A DNA stretch of 15,457 bases from Candidatus Saccharimonadota bacterium (GCA_017510305.1 JAFWNO010000031.1:1-15457); one strand, 5' to 3'. Shown: positions 1-6,590, counted from the first letter of the stretch. Program-made: numbers and translations. Notes: generated by a model from the letters alone, not told the origin.

Positions 1-1449
1 AGTCTGGTTACTAATACCTATATTGCGCCAGTAGGTAATACTACTACTAGTTCTCTAAACTCTGCTACGGCTTTATCTAATAATACTTGGGGCTTTGCCT
101 TAAGTAGCACTACTCCAGGTATAGTAACTAATAACTTCAATACTGCATCAGAATACGAATCAGAAAGTCAGGCCACCATAAACTCTAATAGGTATACTAC
201 CGTCCCTACTAATAATAACCAAGTCCTCCTACTCCAAGATACCGAACCTACCTCTACCACTACTATCTACTATGGCGTAAAGGCAGACAGAGACATCCCA
301 GCCGGAAGTTATAGTAATACTGTACTATATACTGCCTTAGCCGAGCAGCCGAGTGAGATTAGGGTATCTGGACCTAATGGTTTAAACCCTACCATAGATT
401 TAAATAGTCCCCACCAGACTCTTACTATCTATACCAGCATCAATACTACATCTAGTGAACTAGGTATCGCTACCGTATCATTTACAAATAGTAGTAATAA
501 ACAAATAGATACTTGTTCTAATGTAGTATTAAATACTGATAGCGATAACTATTTATATTTAACTTGTACGTCTCCTGCCATGCCAGCAGATATCTATGAT
601 GTAACAGTTACATTAGATACCTTTGGCAGAGTATTAGAAGCAGATGGTGTAGTTACTTATTCTGGTACTCCGCCAATAAATACTATTACTACTATGCAAA
701 CCCTAACAGCCGATGCTTGTAAAACTGCACCGTTTGCTGATACAGCTGGGAATAACATCTACACCCTAAAAGATAGTAGAGATAACAAATCCTACAAGAT
801 AGCACATCTTGCTGATGGTAACTGCTGGATGGTTTCTAACCTCGCACTAGATGGTAGCCGTACTCTCCAGCCCACCGATAGCAATGTAACGGAAAACCGT
901 ACTCTACCAGCCAATATCTCTGGTGCTACTACATCGCAATATGATGTCGCTCAAATTTATTCTGGTAATGCAAGCTCTACTACTACATCGTGTAGCTCTT
1001 CCTATCCAGATTGTATAGTGTCAGACATAAAATATGGTAACCTGTATAACTGGAACGCGGCTACTGCTGGTGTAGGGAAACAGGCAACAACTGGAACAGT
1101 TACAGAATCTGTCTGTCCGAAGGGCTGGCAACTTCCAAACAATATTGGCGACAATTCGTTTAACGCCCTGATGTCTGCATATTCTCTGCCAACCACCAAC
1201 GGCACAGATCACTTTGCCGTCCAAACCATCCAGCAGTCCCCACTCAATTTTCCTCTTGTCGGCTATTATCTTAACGATGTGTCTTATGTTGTAAGAGTAG
1301 CGGTTTATTGGTCTAATACTGTTTACCCTCCCAATAAGCCGGACGCTGCGTATAGCTTATCATTTGATGCCCAAAATGGTGGCTTTGCTCCTCAAGATAA
1401 TACTTCGAGACGAGTTGGTGCTTCTGTGCGGTGCGTCTTTGGCGGCTAG
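1..1449 (+). CDS. FISUMP-domain surface protein, 5' end outside window
   Basis: The frame is open from base 1 to the TAG at 1447-1449 (482 residues visible). The ATG at 580 is therefore internal and not the start. Residues about 1-225 are a Thr/Ser/Asn-rich extracellular module with the landmarks NTWGFAL (28-34), YYGV (90-93) and GSYSNTVLYTALAE (102-115). The same landmarks recur in the proteins at 7594-9141 and 12036-14279. Residues about 232-482 form one FISUMP domain (Fib_succ_major family): DSRD (258-261), DGNCWM (273-278), YGNLYNW, CPKGW (372-376) and a terminal SVRCVFGG. Paired Cys residues suggest an exported, disulfide-stabilised protein. By analogy with the two paralogues the missing N-terminus should carry a membrane anchor, but this is not visible. 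There is no C-terminal anchor. The function is unknown; FISUMP proteins are generally surface-exposed. Confidence is high for the domain and low for the role. Confidence 0.9.
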   Translation, partial: SLVTNTYIAPVGNTTTSSLNSATALSNNTWGFALSSTTPGIVTNNFNTASEYESESQATINSNRYTTVPTNNNQVLLLQDTEPTSTTTIYYGVKADRDIPAGSYSNTVLYTALAEQPSEIRVSGPNGLNPTIDLNSPHQTLTIYTSINTTSSELGIATVSFTNSSNKQIDTCSNVVLNTDSDNYLYLTCTSPAMPADIYDVTVTLDTFGRVLEADGVVTYSGTPPINTITTMQTLTADACKTAPFADTAGNNIYTLKDSRDNKSYKIAHLADGNCWMVSNLALDGSRTLQPTDSNVTENRTLPANISGATTSQYDVAQIYSGNASSTTTSCSSSYPDCIVSDIKYGNLYNWNAATAGVGKQATTGTVTESVCPKGWQLPNNIGDNSFNALMSAYSLPTTNGTDHFAVQTIQQSPLNFPLVGYYLNDVSYVVRVAVYWSNTVYPPNKPDAAYSLSFDAQNGGFAPQDNTSRRVGASVRCVFGG

Positions 1450-1481
1450 GCTATAAATCTTAGGATAAAAATATAATAAGG

Positions 1482-1503
1482 AAAAAACCCCGGCGTGCCG
1501 GGG
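1482..1503 (-). terminator. Intrinsic terminator of the 105-residue gene
   Basis: CCCCGG(CGTG)CCGGGG at 1488-1503 is a perfect 6-bp GC stem with a 4-nt loop. On the minus strand it is followed by six T (A-run 1482-1487), directly after the stop at 1511. It also sits 39 nt after the convergent plus-strand gene but has no T-run in that direction. Confidence 0.85.
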
Positions 1504-1510
1504 CGGGTGG

Positions 1511-1828
1511 TTATTCTGATTTGTTGTAGATTCTGATGGTGCCATTTGGATTATAGAGTGGCACAGTGTCGGTTGTGTAAAGACCGTGATGTGTGACATG
1601 GTACTCTTTGTAATACATCGCGCCTGAGTACTTGTCGGCAATTATTTCGTATCGATTACCCTGACTATTTCTACTAGACTCGATAATTATAAAAGTTACA
1701 TCTTCGTTTTTAGTGCTTATTTTTTTAATTATTGCATTGCAACCGAATATGCTATGCACTACGCCGATTATACTAGCAATTATCGCAATTATTACAATAG
1801 CCGAAATAATTATTAGAAATATTTTCAT
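1511..1828 (-). CDS. Small membrane-anchored protein, DUF6440-like
   Basis: A 105-residue protein. The start at 1828 is chosen because an ideal AAGGAGGGG Shine-Dalgarno lies just upstream (1834-1842). The longer reading from a TTG at 1900 would begin inside the -35 hexamer and would be mostly untranscribed. Residues 2-24 are a very hydrophobic Ile-rich segment, so the protein is probably anchored by an N-terminal helix. SIFGC at 26-30 vaguely resembles a lipobox but has Phe at -2. The C-terminal part (EIIADKYSGAMYY, then TVPLYNPNG) resembles the small DUF6440 family, which has a DkxTGvxY then tPLxdxdGk pattern. That family assignment is from memory of the pattern, not a search. It has its own promoter and terminator, so it is monocistronic, though read-through from the protease genes upstream is possible. 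Role unknown. Confidence 0.8.
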   Translation of the reverse strand: MKIFLIIISAIVIIAIIASIIGVVHSIFGCNAIIKKISTKNEDVTFIIIESSRNSQGNRYEIIADKYSGAMYYKEYHVTHHGLYTTDTVPLYNPNGTIRIYNKSE

Positions 1829-1871
1829 AAATACCCCTCCTTGATGCGTAAATGAACAACCACTTACTTTT

Positions 1872-1900
1872 ATTGTAGCATAAAAAGTATAAAAAGTCAA
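1872..1900 (-). promoter_or_regulatory. Promoter of the 105-residue gene
   Basis: Minus strand: TTGACT (1895-1900), 17-nt spacer, TACAAT (1872-1877), with TGC directly before the -10 (extended -10). The start site should fall near 1865, giving a leader of about 37 nt. Confidence 0.8.
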
Positions 1901-1930
1901 TAGATACTGGGGTAGTTACAGAGGTGAGTA

Positions 1931-2689
1931 TTACCCGATGGCAATGTAGAGAAGATAGAAGGCGATGCCGTTTTTGAGCATATGGAGGAGAATGCCACTA
2001 TAAATAGTGCCGGTAAGCTCGCGCTGGAGACAGAGGATGATACTCATGATGAAGACATTGATACCGACGTTCCATTGGCCGTGAAGTAGGCCAAAGAGAA
2101 GCGAAACGATGAAAATGGCCAAAGGCAGATTGATGCGAGTGCGGAGCTTGCCATAGAGCCAGCCGCGAAAGATAAGTTCCTCGGCGATGGGGGCAATAAT
2201 AACAAGCGAGACAAAGCCGATTAAAAGATCAATATTATTGGTGAGATTATCAAAGCCGACGTCTTGGGCTTGCTCCATGTCTATCCAGGGGAAGATGACT
2301 TGGACGAGCATCATAATAATGGCGGCGAGGAGAAAATAAACAATTAGGCCGGCGGGGGCGAGGCCGATGTCTGTCCAAGTGGGGGCACCAGAGAGGCCGA
2401 TTTCTTCCCTGCTGGTCTGCCATTTTCTGAAAATGTAGGGCACAAGAACTATTAGAAGAAGCGAGAGAATATACATAACAGCGCTATAAATGGCGGAAAA
2501 AAGCGGCATCTCGAGCATTTCTGCGCTGGTGACGAAATTGACCATGATATAGTAGACAATGAGCTGGCTGGCAAAGATGCAGATACCAACCCAACAGGCC
2601 ATCAAGATGCAAATAGCAAGATTTTTAAAGGTGAATTTGGGGACTTTGGGTAGATTGAAAAATGATAACTTGCCCTGTTTTCCCGTCAT
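1931..2689 (-). CDS. CPBP (CAAX/Abi) family intramembrane metalloprotease
   Basis: A 252-residue polytopic membrane protein with the three motifs of the CPBP family (CAAX processing / bacteriocin-processing proteases): EELIFR (170-175), FGLLH (199-203) and HMLKN (236-240). The glutamates and histidines are the expected metal and catalytic residues inside the bilayer. About six to seven hydrophobic segments are visible, at roughly 22-50, 64-87, 110-134, 153-169, 188-203, 207-222 and 229-250. The ATG overlaps the stop of the upstream site-2 protease gene (TAATG at 2687-2691), so the two are probably translationally coupled and work in the same membrane. The substrate is unknown; family members process prenylated or peptide substrates or confer immunity to bacteriocins. 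No clear terminator follows, so transcripts may run into the 105-residue gene. Confidence 0.9.
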   Translation of the reverse strand: MTGKQGKLSFFNLPKVPKFTFKNLAICILMACWVGICIFASQLIVYYIMVNFVTSAEMLEMPLFSAIYSAVMYILSLLLIVLVPYIFRKWQTSREEIGLSGAPTWTDIGLAPAGLIVYFLLAAIIMMLVQVIFPWIDMEQAQDVGFDNLTNNIDLLIGFVSLVIIAPIAEELIFRGWLYGKLRTRINLPLAIFIVSLLFGLLHGQWNVGINVFIMSIILCLQRELTGTIYSGILLHMLKNGIAFYLLYIAIG

Positions 2690-3918
2690 TATCTAAAGAA
2701 CCTCGTGATGTCTAAAATGGTGATGAGGATAATGAGGGCAAAGAGGACAAAGAAGGCGCGGGAGACGATGCGGGACTCTGTTTCTTGGTCTAGTTTCTTG
2801 CCGCGGAGGCGATAGATAGCGATGAGAAGCCAGCGACCGCCATCGAGAGCGGGAATAGGCAGGACGTTCATGCAGGCGAGCGAGACGGAAATGAGGGCGG
2901 CGAGGAATAGTGTATTGGTAGCGCCGGTAGAAACAAAACTTGGGAAAAGGGTGCCGAGGATGCCGACAGGGCCAGTGAAGGAATCGCCGACTTCGCCGAT
3001 TTTGGTGCGTCCCTGCTCGCGGATGGATTCGTCGCCGCTGAATTGGCTGAAGGCGCCAGTGACAAAATTATAAATAATTGTACCGAAGCCGCGGAAAGTT
3101 TCGCCGGTGAGCTGGACGGTGACAACGGCGCCGACAATAGGTGCAGACCAAGTGGAGCGGTAGGTGGAGAGGCCGGTCTGGGACATGGAGACACCGAGGA
3201 TGTAATCACTGTCTGCGGGATTCAGCGTGGTGGTGAGAAAATGCTCCTCGCCGTCCCTTTCTATGACATAGCCGACTTCCTGGCCGGCGTGGGCGGAGTT
3301 AAAACTGGACAAATCGGCGAATTCGCCAACGATGGAAGTATTATTGATGTCTACGTTGAGATCTACGACTCGAGTGATTTTATCGCCAGATTTAATGCCA
3401 GCTTTGTCGGCGGGACTGCTCTCTACGACGGATTCTACGGCGATAGGCTTGGCGTCTAGATAAGTGTCATTTGCGAGAGTGAATTGATTGTTGATGAATT
3501 TGGGCATACCAGTAGCAGCGAGAATGGTCAAGATAATGAAGGCCATGAGCCAGTTCATGATGACGCCGCCGAATAAGATTTTGGTCTTTTTCCAGAAAGA
3601 AACAGAGCCGAAAGTACCTGGGCGCTCGTCTGCGTCTGATTCCCCGTCCATTTGGCAGAAGCCACCGATAGGTAGCCAGTTTAGTGAGAATACTAGACTT
3701 TTGCGGGCCTTGTTCCAATTTTTACGGGGGATTTTATGCCATTTGCCATCGGGGCCTTTTGTCCAGGCGATAGCGCGAGGCGGGAAGCCGATGCCGAATT
3801 CTTTGACGGTAACGCCGTTTCTCCTGGCCATGATGAAGTGGCCAAATTCGTGGCCAGTAATGAGAATCATTAAGACGATTATACCTACCAAAACACCTAA
3901 AAATATATTCATATACAT
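2689..3918 (-). CDS. rseP: RseP-like site-2 zinc metalloprotease (M50)
   Basis: A 409-residue membrane protease of the M50B/RseP type, which cleaves membrane-spanning anti-sigma factors or remnant signal peptides within the bilayer. The zinc motif HEFGH is at 23-27 in the first transmembrane segment. A PDZ domain spans about 155-235 (SPADKAGIKSGDKI inside). The second active-site motif is NVLPIPALDGGRW at 351-363, where D359 is the third metal ligand. Further hydrophobic segments lie near 113-135, 335-352 and 388-404. The start is uncertain: ATG at 3918 or, two codons on, ATG at 3912. The -10 element ends one base before 3918, which favours a leaderless message starting near 3912. It is coupled to the CPBP protease downstream by a TAATG overlap. 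No anti-sigma or sigma gene is in view, so the substrate is unknown. Confidence 0.92.
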   Translation of the reverse strand: MYMNIFLGVLVGIIVLMILITGHEFGHFIMARRNGVTVKEFGIGFPPRAIAWTKGPDGKWHKIPRKNWNKARKSLVFSLNWLPIGGFCQMDGESDADERPGTFGSVSFWKKTKILFGGVIMNWLMAFIILTILAATGMPKFINNQFTLANDTYLDAKPIAVESVVESSPADKAGIKSGDKITRVVDLNVDINNTSIVGEFADLSSFNSAHAGQEVGYVIERDGEEHFLTTTLNPADSDYILGVSMSQTGLSTYRSTWSAPIVGAVVTVQLTGETFRGFGTIIYNFVTGAFSQFSGDESIREQGRTKIGEVGDSFTGPVGILGTLFPSFVSTGATNTLFLAALISVSLACMNVLPIPALDGGRWLLIAIYRLRGKKLDQETESRIVSRAFFVLFALIILITILDITRFFR

Positions 3919-3919
3919 T

Positions 3920-3948
3920 ATTATACAGGACTATTGAGATTTTGTCAG
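3920..3948 (-). promoter_or_regulatory. rseP promoter, apparently leaderless
   Basis: Minus strand: CTGACA (3943-3948), 17-nt spacer, TATAAT (3920-3925). Only one base separates the -10 from the ATG at 3918, and no Shine-Dalgarno can fit in the transcript. Start of transcription is expected near 3912-3913, at the second in-frame ATG. It interleaves with the frr promoter. Confidence 0.7.
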
Positions 3949-3962
3949 CAGTTTGGTACAAT
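3934..3962 (+). promoter_or_regulatory. frr promoter
   Basis: TTGAGA (3934-3939), 17-nt spacer, TACAAT (3957-3962), with TGG before the -10 (extended -10). The ATG at 3989 is preceded by AGGGAG at 3978-3983. Confidence 0.8.
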
Positions 3963-3988
3963 AAAAGTATAAATAACAGGGAGAAAAT

Positions 3989-4531
3989 ATGTTTGATAGT
4001 AAGGAATATCGGGTAGCTTGCGAGAAGGCGATGGAGAGGTTTCGCTCGGAGATGAGCAAGGTGCGGACTGGGCGGGCGCATCCAGATATGCTAGGCTCAG
4101 TGAAAGTGGAGGCTTATGGGCAGTTTATGCCGCTAAATCAGGTGGCAAATGTGACGATTGGTGATGCAACTTTGCTTCTGATTACGCCATTTGATCCGGC
4201 TAATATTGAGGCGATTTCTACGGCGATACGAGCAGATTCTACTTTGGGGCTAAATCCATCAGATGATGGCCGGCTGATTCGGGTGCCGGTGCCGCCGCTA
4301 ACAGAGGAGCGTCGCCGGGAGATTGTAAAGTCTGCTTCGGCTAAGGTGGAAGAAGCAAAAGTGGCTATTCGTCAGGTGCGTGAGGATGCGAGGAAAGAAA
4401 TTAAGGGGGCAGAGTTGCCAGAGGATGTGGCAAAGCGGGCGGAAAAGGAGATTGACGATATGACAAAGGAATATACGGATAAGGTAGATGGCGAATTCAA
4501 ACAAAAAGAAGCGGAAATTATGTCCATTTAG
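3989..4531 (+). CDS. frr: Ribosome recycling factor
   Basis: 180 residues, close to the usual length of about 185. RRF works with EF-G to split the post-termination ribosome. The N-terminal helix carries the conserved RTGRA (26-30). The central beta domain follows (EAYGQFMPLNQVANVTIGD), and the C-terminal long helices are rich in Lys/Glu/Arg. The start is set by AGGGAG (3978-3983) 5 nt upstream and agrees with the family N-terminus. In many bacteria frr sits directly behind pyrH in an rpsB-tsf-pyrH-frr cluster. Here pyrH is absent and frr lies before rpsB-tsf with its own promoter and a terminator. It is divergent from rseP across 70 nt. Confidence 0.97.
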   Translation: MFDSKEYRVACEKAMERFRSEMSKVRTGRAHPDMLGSVKVEAYGQFMPLNQVANVTIGDATLLLITPFDPANIEAISTAIRADSTLGLNPSDDGRLIRVPVPPLTEERRREIVKSASAKVEEAKVAIRQVREDARKEIKGAELPEDVAKRAEKEIDDMTKEYTDKVDGEFKQKEAEIMSI

Positions 4532-4557
4532 AAAAAGGACGCATTTATGCGTCCTTT
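4532..4557. terminator. Bidirectional terminator between frr and the 46-residue gene
   Basis: A 10-bp perfect stem, AAAGGACGCA (4534-4543) and TGCGTCCTTT (4548-4557), with loop TTTA. A five-A run (4532-4536) gives the minus strand a T-run, so it best terminates the 46-residue gene. On the plus strand it starts two bases after the frr stop. Confidence 0.8.
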
Positions 4558-4576
4558 ATAGTTGAAATGTGCTGGC

Positions 4577-4717
4577 CTACTTCTTGGCTTCGTCCGACCT
4601 CTCGTTGCCGTGGTGGCCGGCGATGATCTTCGCCTCGTGCTCTTTGATAGTCTCCTGTTTGGATTCCCTTACGCCACCCTGAGCGATTGCTTTTTCATGG
4701 CCTAATGCATCTAACAT
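4577..4717 (-). CDS. Unrecognised 46-residue charged protein
   Basis: An open frame from ATG (4715-4717) to TAG (4577-4579). It encodes a 46-residue hydrophilic protein beginning MLDALGHEKAIAQGG and ending GNERSDEAKK, with 9 Glu, 6 Lys and 4 His and no membrane segment. Gene signals are strong: a near-perfect AAAGGAGGG Shine-Dalgarno (4726-4734) 8 nt before the ATG, a TTGACG/17/TACAAT extended -10 promoter, and a terminator 19 nt after the stop. Codons lean to GAG, GCC, GGC and AAG, richer in G+C than the flanking intergenic DNA, as expected for a well-expressed protein. It is divergent from rpsB, with interleaved promoters. I recognise no family; the small, very charged composition would suit a nucleic-acid- or ribosome-associated or stress protein, but this is speculation. 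Confidence 0.8.
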   Translation of the reverse strand: MLDALGHEKAIAQGGVRESKQETIKEHEAKIIAGHHGNERSDEAKK

Positions 4718-4767
4718 AATTTTATCCCTCCTTTTACTCTAATGCTAGACAATAAGCAACTTTCCTT

Positions 4768-4796
4768 ATTGTAGCACTGTTTACTTTTTTCGTCAA
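4768..4796 (-). promoter_or_regulatory. Promoter of the 46-residue gene
   Basis: Minus strand: TTGACG (4791-4796), 17-nt spacer, TACAAT (4768-4773), preceded by TGC (extended -10). Expected start near 4761, giving a leader of about 44 nt. It interleaves with the rpsB promoter. Confidence 0.8.
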
Positions 4797-4808
4797 GTGT
4801 GGTATAAT
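4780..4808 (+). promoter_or_regulatory. rpsB-tsf promoter
   Basis: TTTACT (4780-4785), 17-nt spacer, TATAAT (4803-4808) with TGG before it (extended -10). Expected start near 4815, leaving a leader of about 72 nt before rpsB. Confidence 0.75.
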
Positions 4809-4828
4809 GGAATTATATATCAATTTTA

Positions 4829-4866
4829 ATGAAACAGCCGTGGCAGACTCCCTGAGCAAAGCCACG
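4829..4866 (+). promoter_or_regulatory. Possible rpsB leader hairpin and short upstream ORF
   Basis: In the rpsB leader, CGTGGC (4839-4844) can pair with GCCACG (4861-4866) around a 16-nt loop. An 8-codon frame (MKQPWQTP, ATG 4829 to TGA 4853-4855) overlaps it but has no Shine-Dalgarno. S2 is known to autoregulate rpsB-tsf in Escherichia coli, so a leader structure is plausible, but no known S2-leader consensus is recognised here. Confidence 0.35.
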
Positions 4867-4886
4867 AGCAAAGAGAAAGGGAAGTT

Positions 4887-5573
4887 ATGTCTGTAAAAGT
4901 AGACATCAAAGAGCTACTTGAGTCTGGCGCACATTTTGGTCATAAGACTAGCCGCTGGCACCCAAAGATGGCTCCATACATCCATTCCAAGCGTCAAGAG
5001 GCGCACATTATCAACCTCGAGAAGACCGTTGATGGTCTAGAAAAGGCATTGCCAGAAATTACCAAGCTGACAAAGGCTGGTAAAAAGATTCTTTTCGTTG
5101 GCACCAAGAAGCAGATGAAAGAAATTGTAAAAGCGCACGCTGAAGAAGCTGGCATGCCATACGTAACAGAGCGCTGGGTAGGCGGTACTCTAACAAACGT
5201 TGAGACTGTAAATCGCCAAATCAAGAAGATGAAAGACTTAGAGCGCCGGATGGCTTCTGGTGAGCTGGAGATGCGCTATTCTAAGCTAGAAGTGCAGCGT
5301 TTTCAGGAGGAGATTGACCTTCTAAATAATCGCTATGGTGGCATTAAGGAAATGAGTGAGCAGCCAGCTGCAATTATTGTGGTGGATGCAATTCAAGATA
5401 AAAATGCCATTCGCGAGGCAAATACACTACACATCCCAGTGATTGCTATCTGTGATACTAACGTAGACCCAACAAATGTTGACTATGTTATCCCAGCAAA
5501 CGATGATTCCGTCAAGGCAACTACTTTAATTTTAGATTATATTAACGAAGCCATAAAGGAGGGCAAAAAATAA
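4887..5573 (+). CDS. rpsB: Small ribosomal subunit protein S2
   Basis: 228 residues, within the normal range for bacterial S2 (about 225-260). S2 is a late-assembling 30S protein and a contact for S1 and the mRNA exit site. The N-terminus has the conserved LLESGAHFGHKTSRWHPKM and the HIINLEKT stretch. The middle has the coiled-coil hairpin region around VQRFQEEIDLLNNRYGGI. The C-terminal half has the PAAIIVVDAIQDKNAIREA and IPVIAICDTNVDP motifs. There is only a modest AAGGGAAG Shine-Dalgarno at 4876-4883. The stop overlaps the tsf start (TAATG, 5571-5575), so S2 and EF-Ts are co-expressed as in most bacteria. Confidence 0.98.
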   Translation: MSVKVDIKELLESGAHFGHKTSRWHPKMAPYIHSKRQEAHIINLEKTVDGLEKALPEITKLTKAGKKILFVGTKKQMKEIVKAHAEEAGMPYVTERWVGGTLTNVETVNRQIKKMKDLERRMASGELEMRYSKLEVQRFQEEIDLLNNRYGGIKEMSEQPAAIIVVDAIQDKNAIREANTLHIPVIAICDTNVDPTNVDYVIPANDDSVKATTLILDYINEAIKEGKK

Positions 5574-6163
5574 TGGCAGACATTTCAATTGAACAAATCA
5601 AAAAATTAAAAGAGCTATCTGGCGTGGGCTTGACTGATGCAAAGCAAGCACTTGTAGAGGCTGATGGTGATTTTGATAAGGCACTTGAGGCTATGCGCAA
5701 GAAAGGTCTTACCAAGGCTGAGAAGCGTGGGGACCGCGAAACTCGCGAAGGTAGAATTGACAGCTATGTCCACGATGGCCGTATTGGTGCGATTGTGGAA
5801 GTAAACTGCGAGACATCCTTCGTGGCAAAGACAGAGGAATTTCAGGATCTCGCCCATAAAATTGCAATGCAAGTTGCTAGTATGGCGCCGCTTTATGTAT
5901 CCGTAGATGATATTCCAGAGGAAGAGATGGCCAAGAAGAAAGCAGAATTTGAAGAAAACTTCAAAGGCCCAGAAAAGATGAAAGACCAGATTATTGCTGG
6001 CCAAGTTAAAAAAGCCTTTGCTGATAAAGTTTTGATGGACCAGCCATATATTTTGGATGATTCCAAGACTGTAGCAGAGTTTATTAAAGATAATATCGCA
6101 AAGACTGGTGAGAATATTACCGTGCGCCAGTTTAAGCGGATTGAGTTGGGTGTAACAGAGTAG
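5573..6163 (+). CDS. tsf: Elongation factor Ts
   Basis: 196 residues. EF-Ts is the guanine nucleotide exchange factor for EF-Tu. Residues 1-45 are the UBA-like N-terminal domain (LKELSGVGLTDAKQAL and FDKALEAMRKKG), followed by the core signature VEVNCETSFVA (75-85; the family usually has ETDFVA, here Asp is Ser at 82). The length is that of the short Thermus/chloroplast type, with one core subdomain, rather than the roughly 280 residues of Escherichia coli. The start is fixed by AAAGGAGGG at 5555-5563, inside the end of rpsB, and by the TAATG overlap. No clear terminator follows; the next gene has its own promoter 23 nt on. Confidence 0.97.
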   Translation: MADISIEQIKKLKELSGVGLTDAKQALVEADGDFDKALEAMRKKGLTKAEKRGDRETREGRIDSYVHDGRIGAIVEVNCETSFVAKTEEFQDLAHKIAMQVASMAPLYVSVDDIPEEEMAKKKAEFEENFKGPEKMKDQIIAGQVKKAFADKVLMDQPYILDDSKTVAEFIKDNIAKTGENITVRQFKRIELGVTE

Positions 6164-6185
6164 TCGGCTGCTACCCCTGTAAAAC

Positions 6186-6214
6186 TTGCAAAAATAGTAA
6201 AAATTTGATATAAT
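6186..6214 (+). promoter_or_regulatory. rpmE2 promoter with a very short leader
   Basis: TTGCAA (6186-6191), 17-nt spacer, TATAAT (6209-6214) with TGA before it (extended -10). The ATG is at 6226, so the transcript should start about 5 nt before it. The AAGG at 6215-6218 lies upstream of the expected start and cannot act as a Shine-Dalgarno. Confidence 0.75.
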
Positions 6215-6225
6215 AAGGTTAAGAT

Positions 6226-6573
6226 ATGAGTAAAACAGAATTACATCCTAAAGATTACCGTTTTGTGGTGTTTCGTGATGATGCGGCAGATTATGAATTT
6301 TTGACAAAATCTACCGCAAAAAGCGAAGAAACCATTAAATGGAAAGATGGTAATGAGTATCCTTTGGTGAAGATTCAGATTTCTTCCGCTTCACATCCGT
6401 TCTTTACTGGTGAAGAGAAGATTATCGATACCGAGGGTCGCGTGGACCGCTTTAAGGCTCGCGCGGCGAAGGCTGCAGAGCGCAAGGCTGCTCTTGCTAA
6501 TAAGGCAAAGAAAGTCGCCAAAGAGGCAGAACGTAAAGCTAAAAAGGAAGCAGAGGCTGAAAAGGCTGAGTAG
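6226..6573 (+). CDS. rpmE2: Ribosomal protein L31, type B, with Ala/Lys-rich tail
   Basis: 115 residues. Residues 1-77 match type B (zinc-independent) L31: [14 protein letters not shown], the [19 protein letters not shown] core, SHPFFTG and the DTEGRVDRF end. There is no Cys at all, so none of the zinc-binding CXXC of type A L31. L31 bridges the 50S and 30S at the central protuberance. Residues 78-115 are an added, almost wholly Ala/Lys/Glu/Arg helix-forming tail that ordinary L31 (about 80-90 residues) lacks. Such basic tails on ribosomal proteins can bind rRNA; that role is inferred here. Monocistronic: its own promoter upstream and a strong terminator 18 nt after the stop. Confidence 0.95.
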   Translation: MSKTELHPKDYRFVVFRDDAADYEFLTKSTAKSEETIKWKDGNEYPLVKIQISSASHPFFTGEEKIIDTEGRVDRFKARAAKAAERKAALANKAKKVAKEAERKAKKEAEAEKAE

Positions 6574-6590
6574 TTCCTTTTTGTAGCGCG

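Noticed and set aside
26-30. Lipobox in the 105-residue protein (residues 26-30, SIFGC; window bases near 1739-1753).
   Set aside because: The coordinates given here are residues. Phe at -2 and the long Ile-rich segment before it do not fit a standard lipoprotein signal, so a plain N-terminal anchor is preferred.
580-1449. 289-residue ORF starting at the ATG at 580 as a separate gene.
   Set aside because: The frame stays open to base 1, and the upstream residues match the module of the other surface proteins. There is no Shine-Dalgarno before 580.
1511-1900. 129-residue reading of the small membrane protein from the TTG at 1900.
   Set aside because: The TTG is part of the -35 hexamer, so most of the added 24 codons would not be transcribed. 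The ATG at 1828 has a perfect Shine-Dalgarno.
3043-3459. 138-residue plus-strand ORF opposite rseP.
   Set aside because: It is a shadow of the site-2 protease gene, whose motifs are in the other strand; no ribosome site and no recognisable protein.
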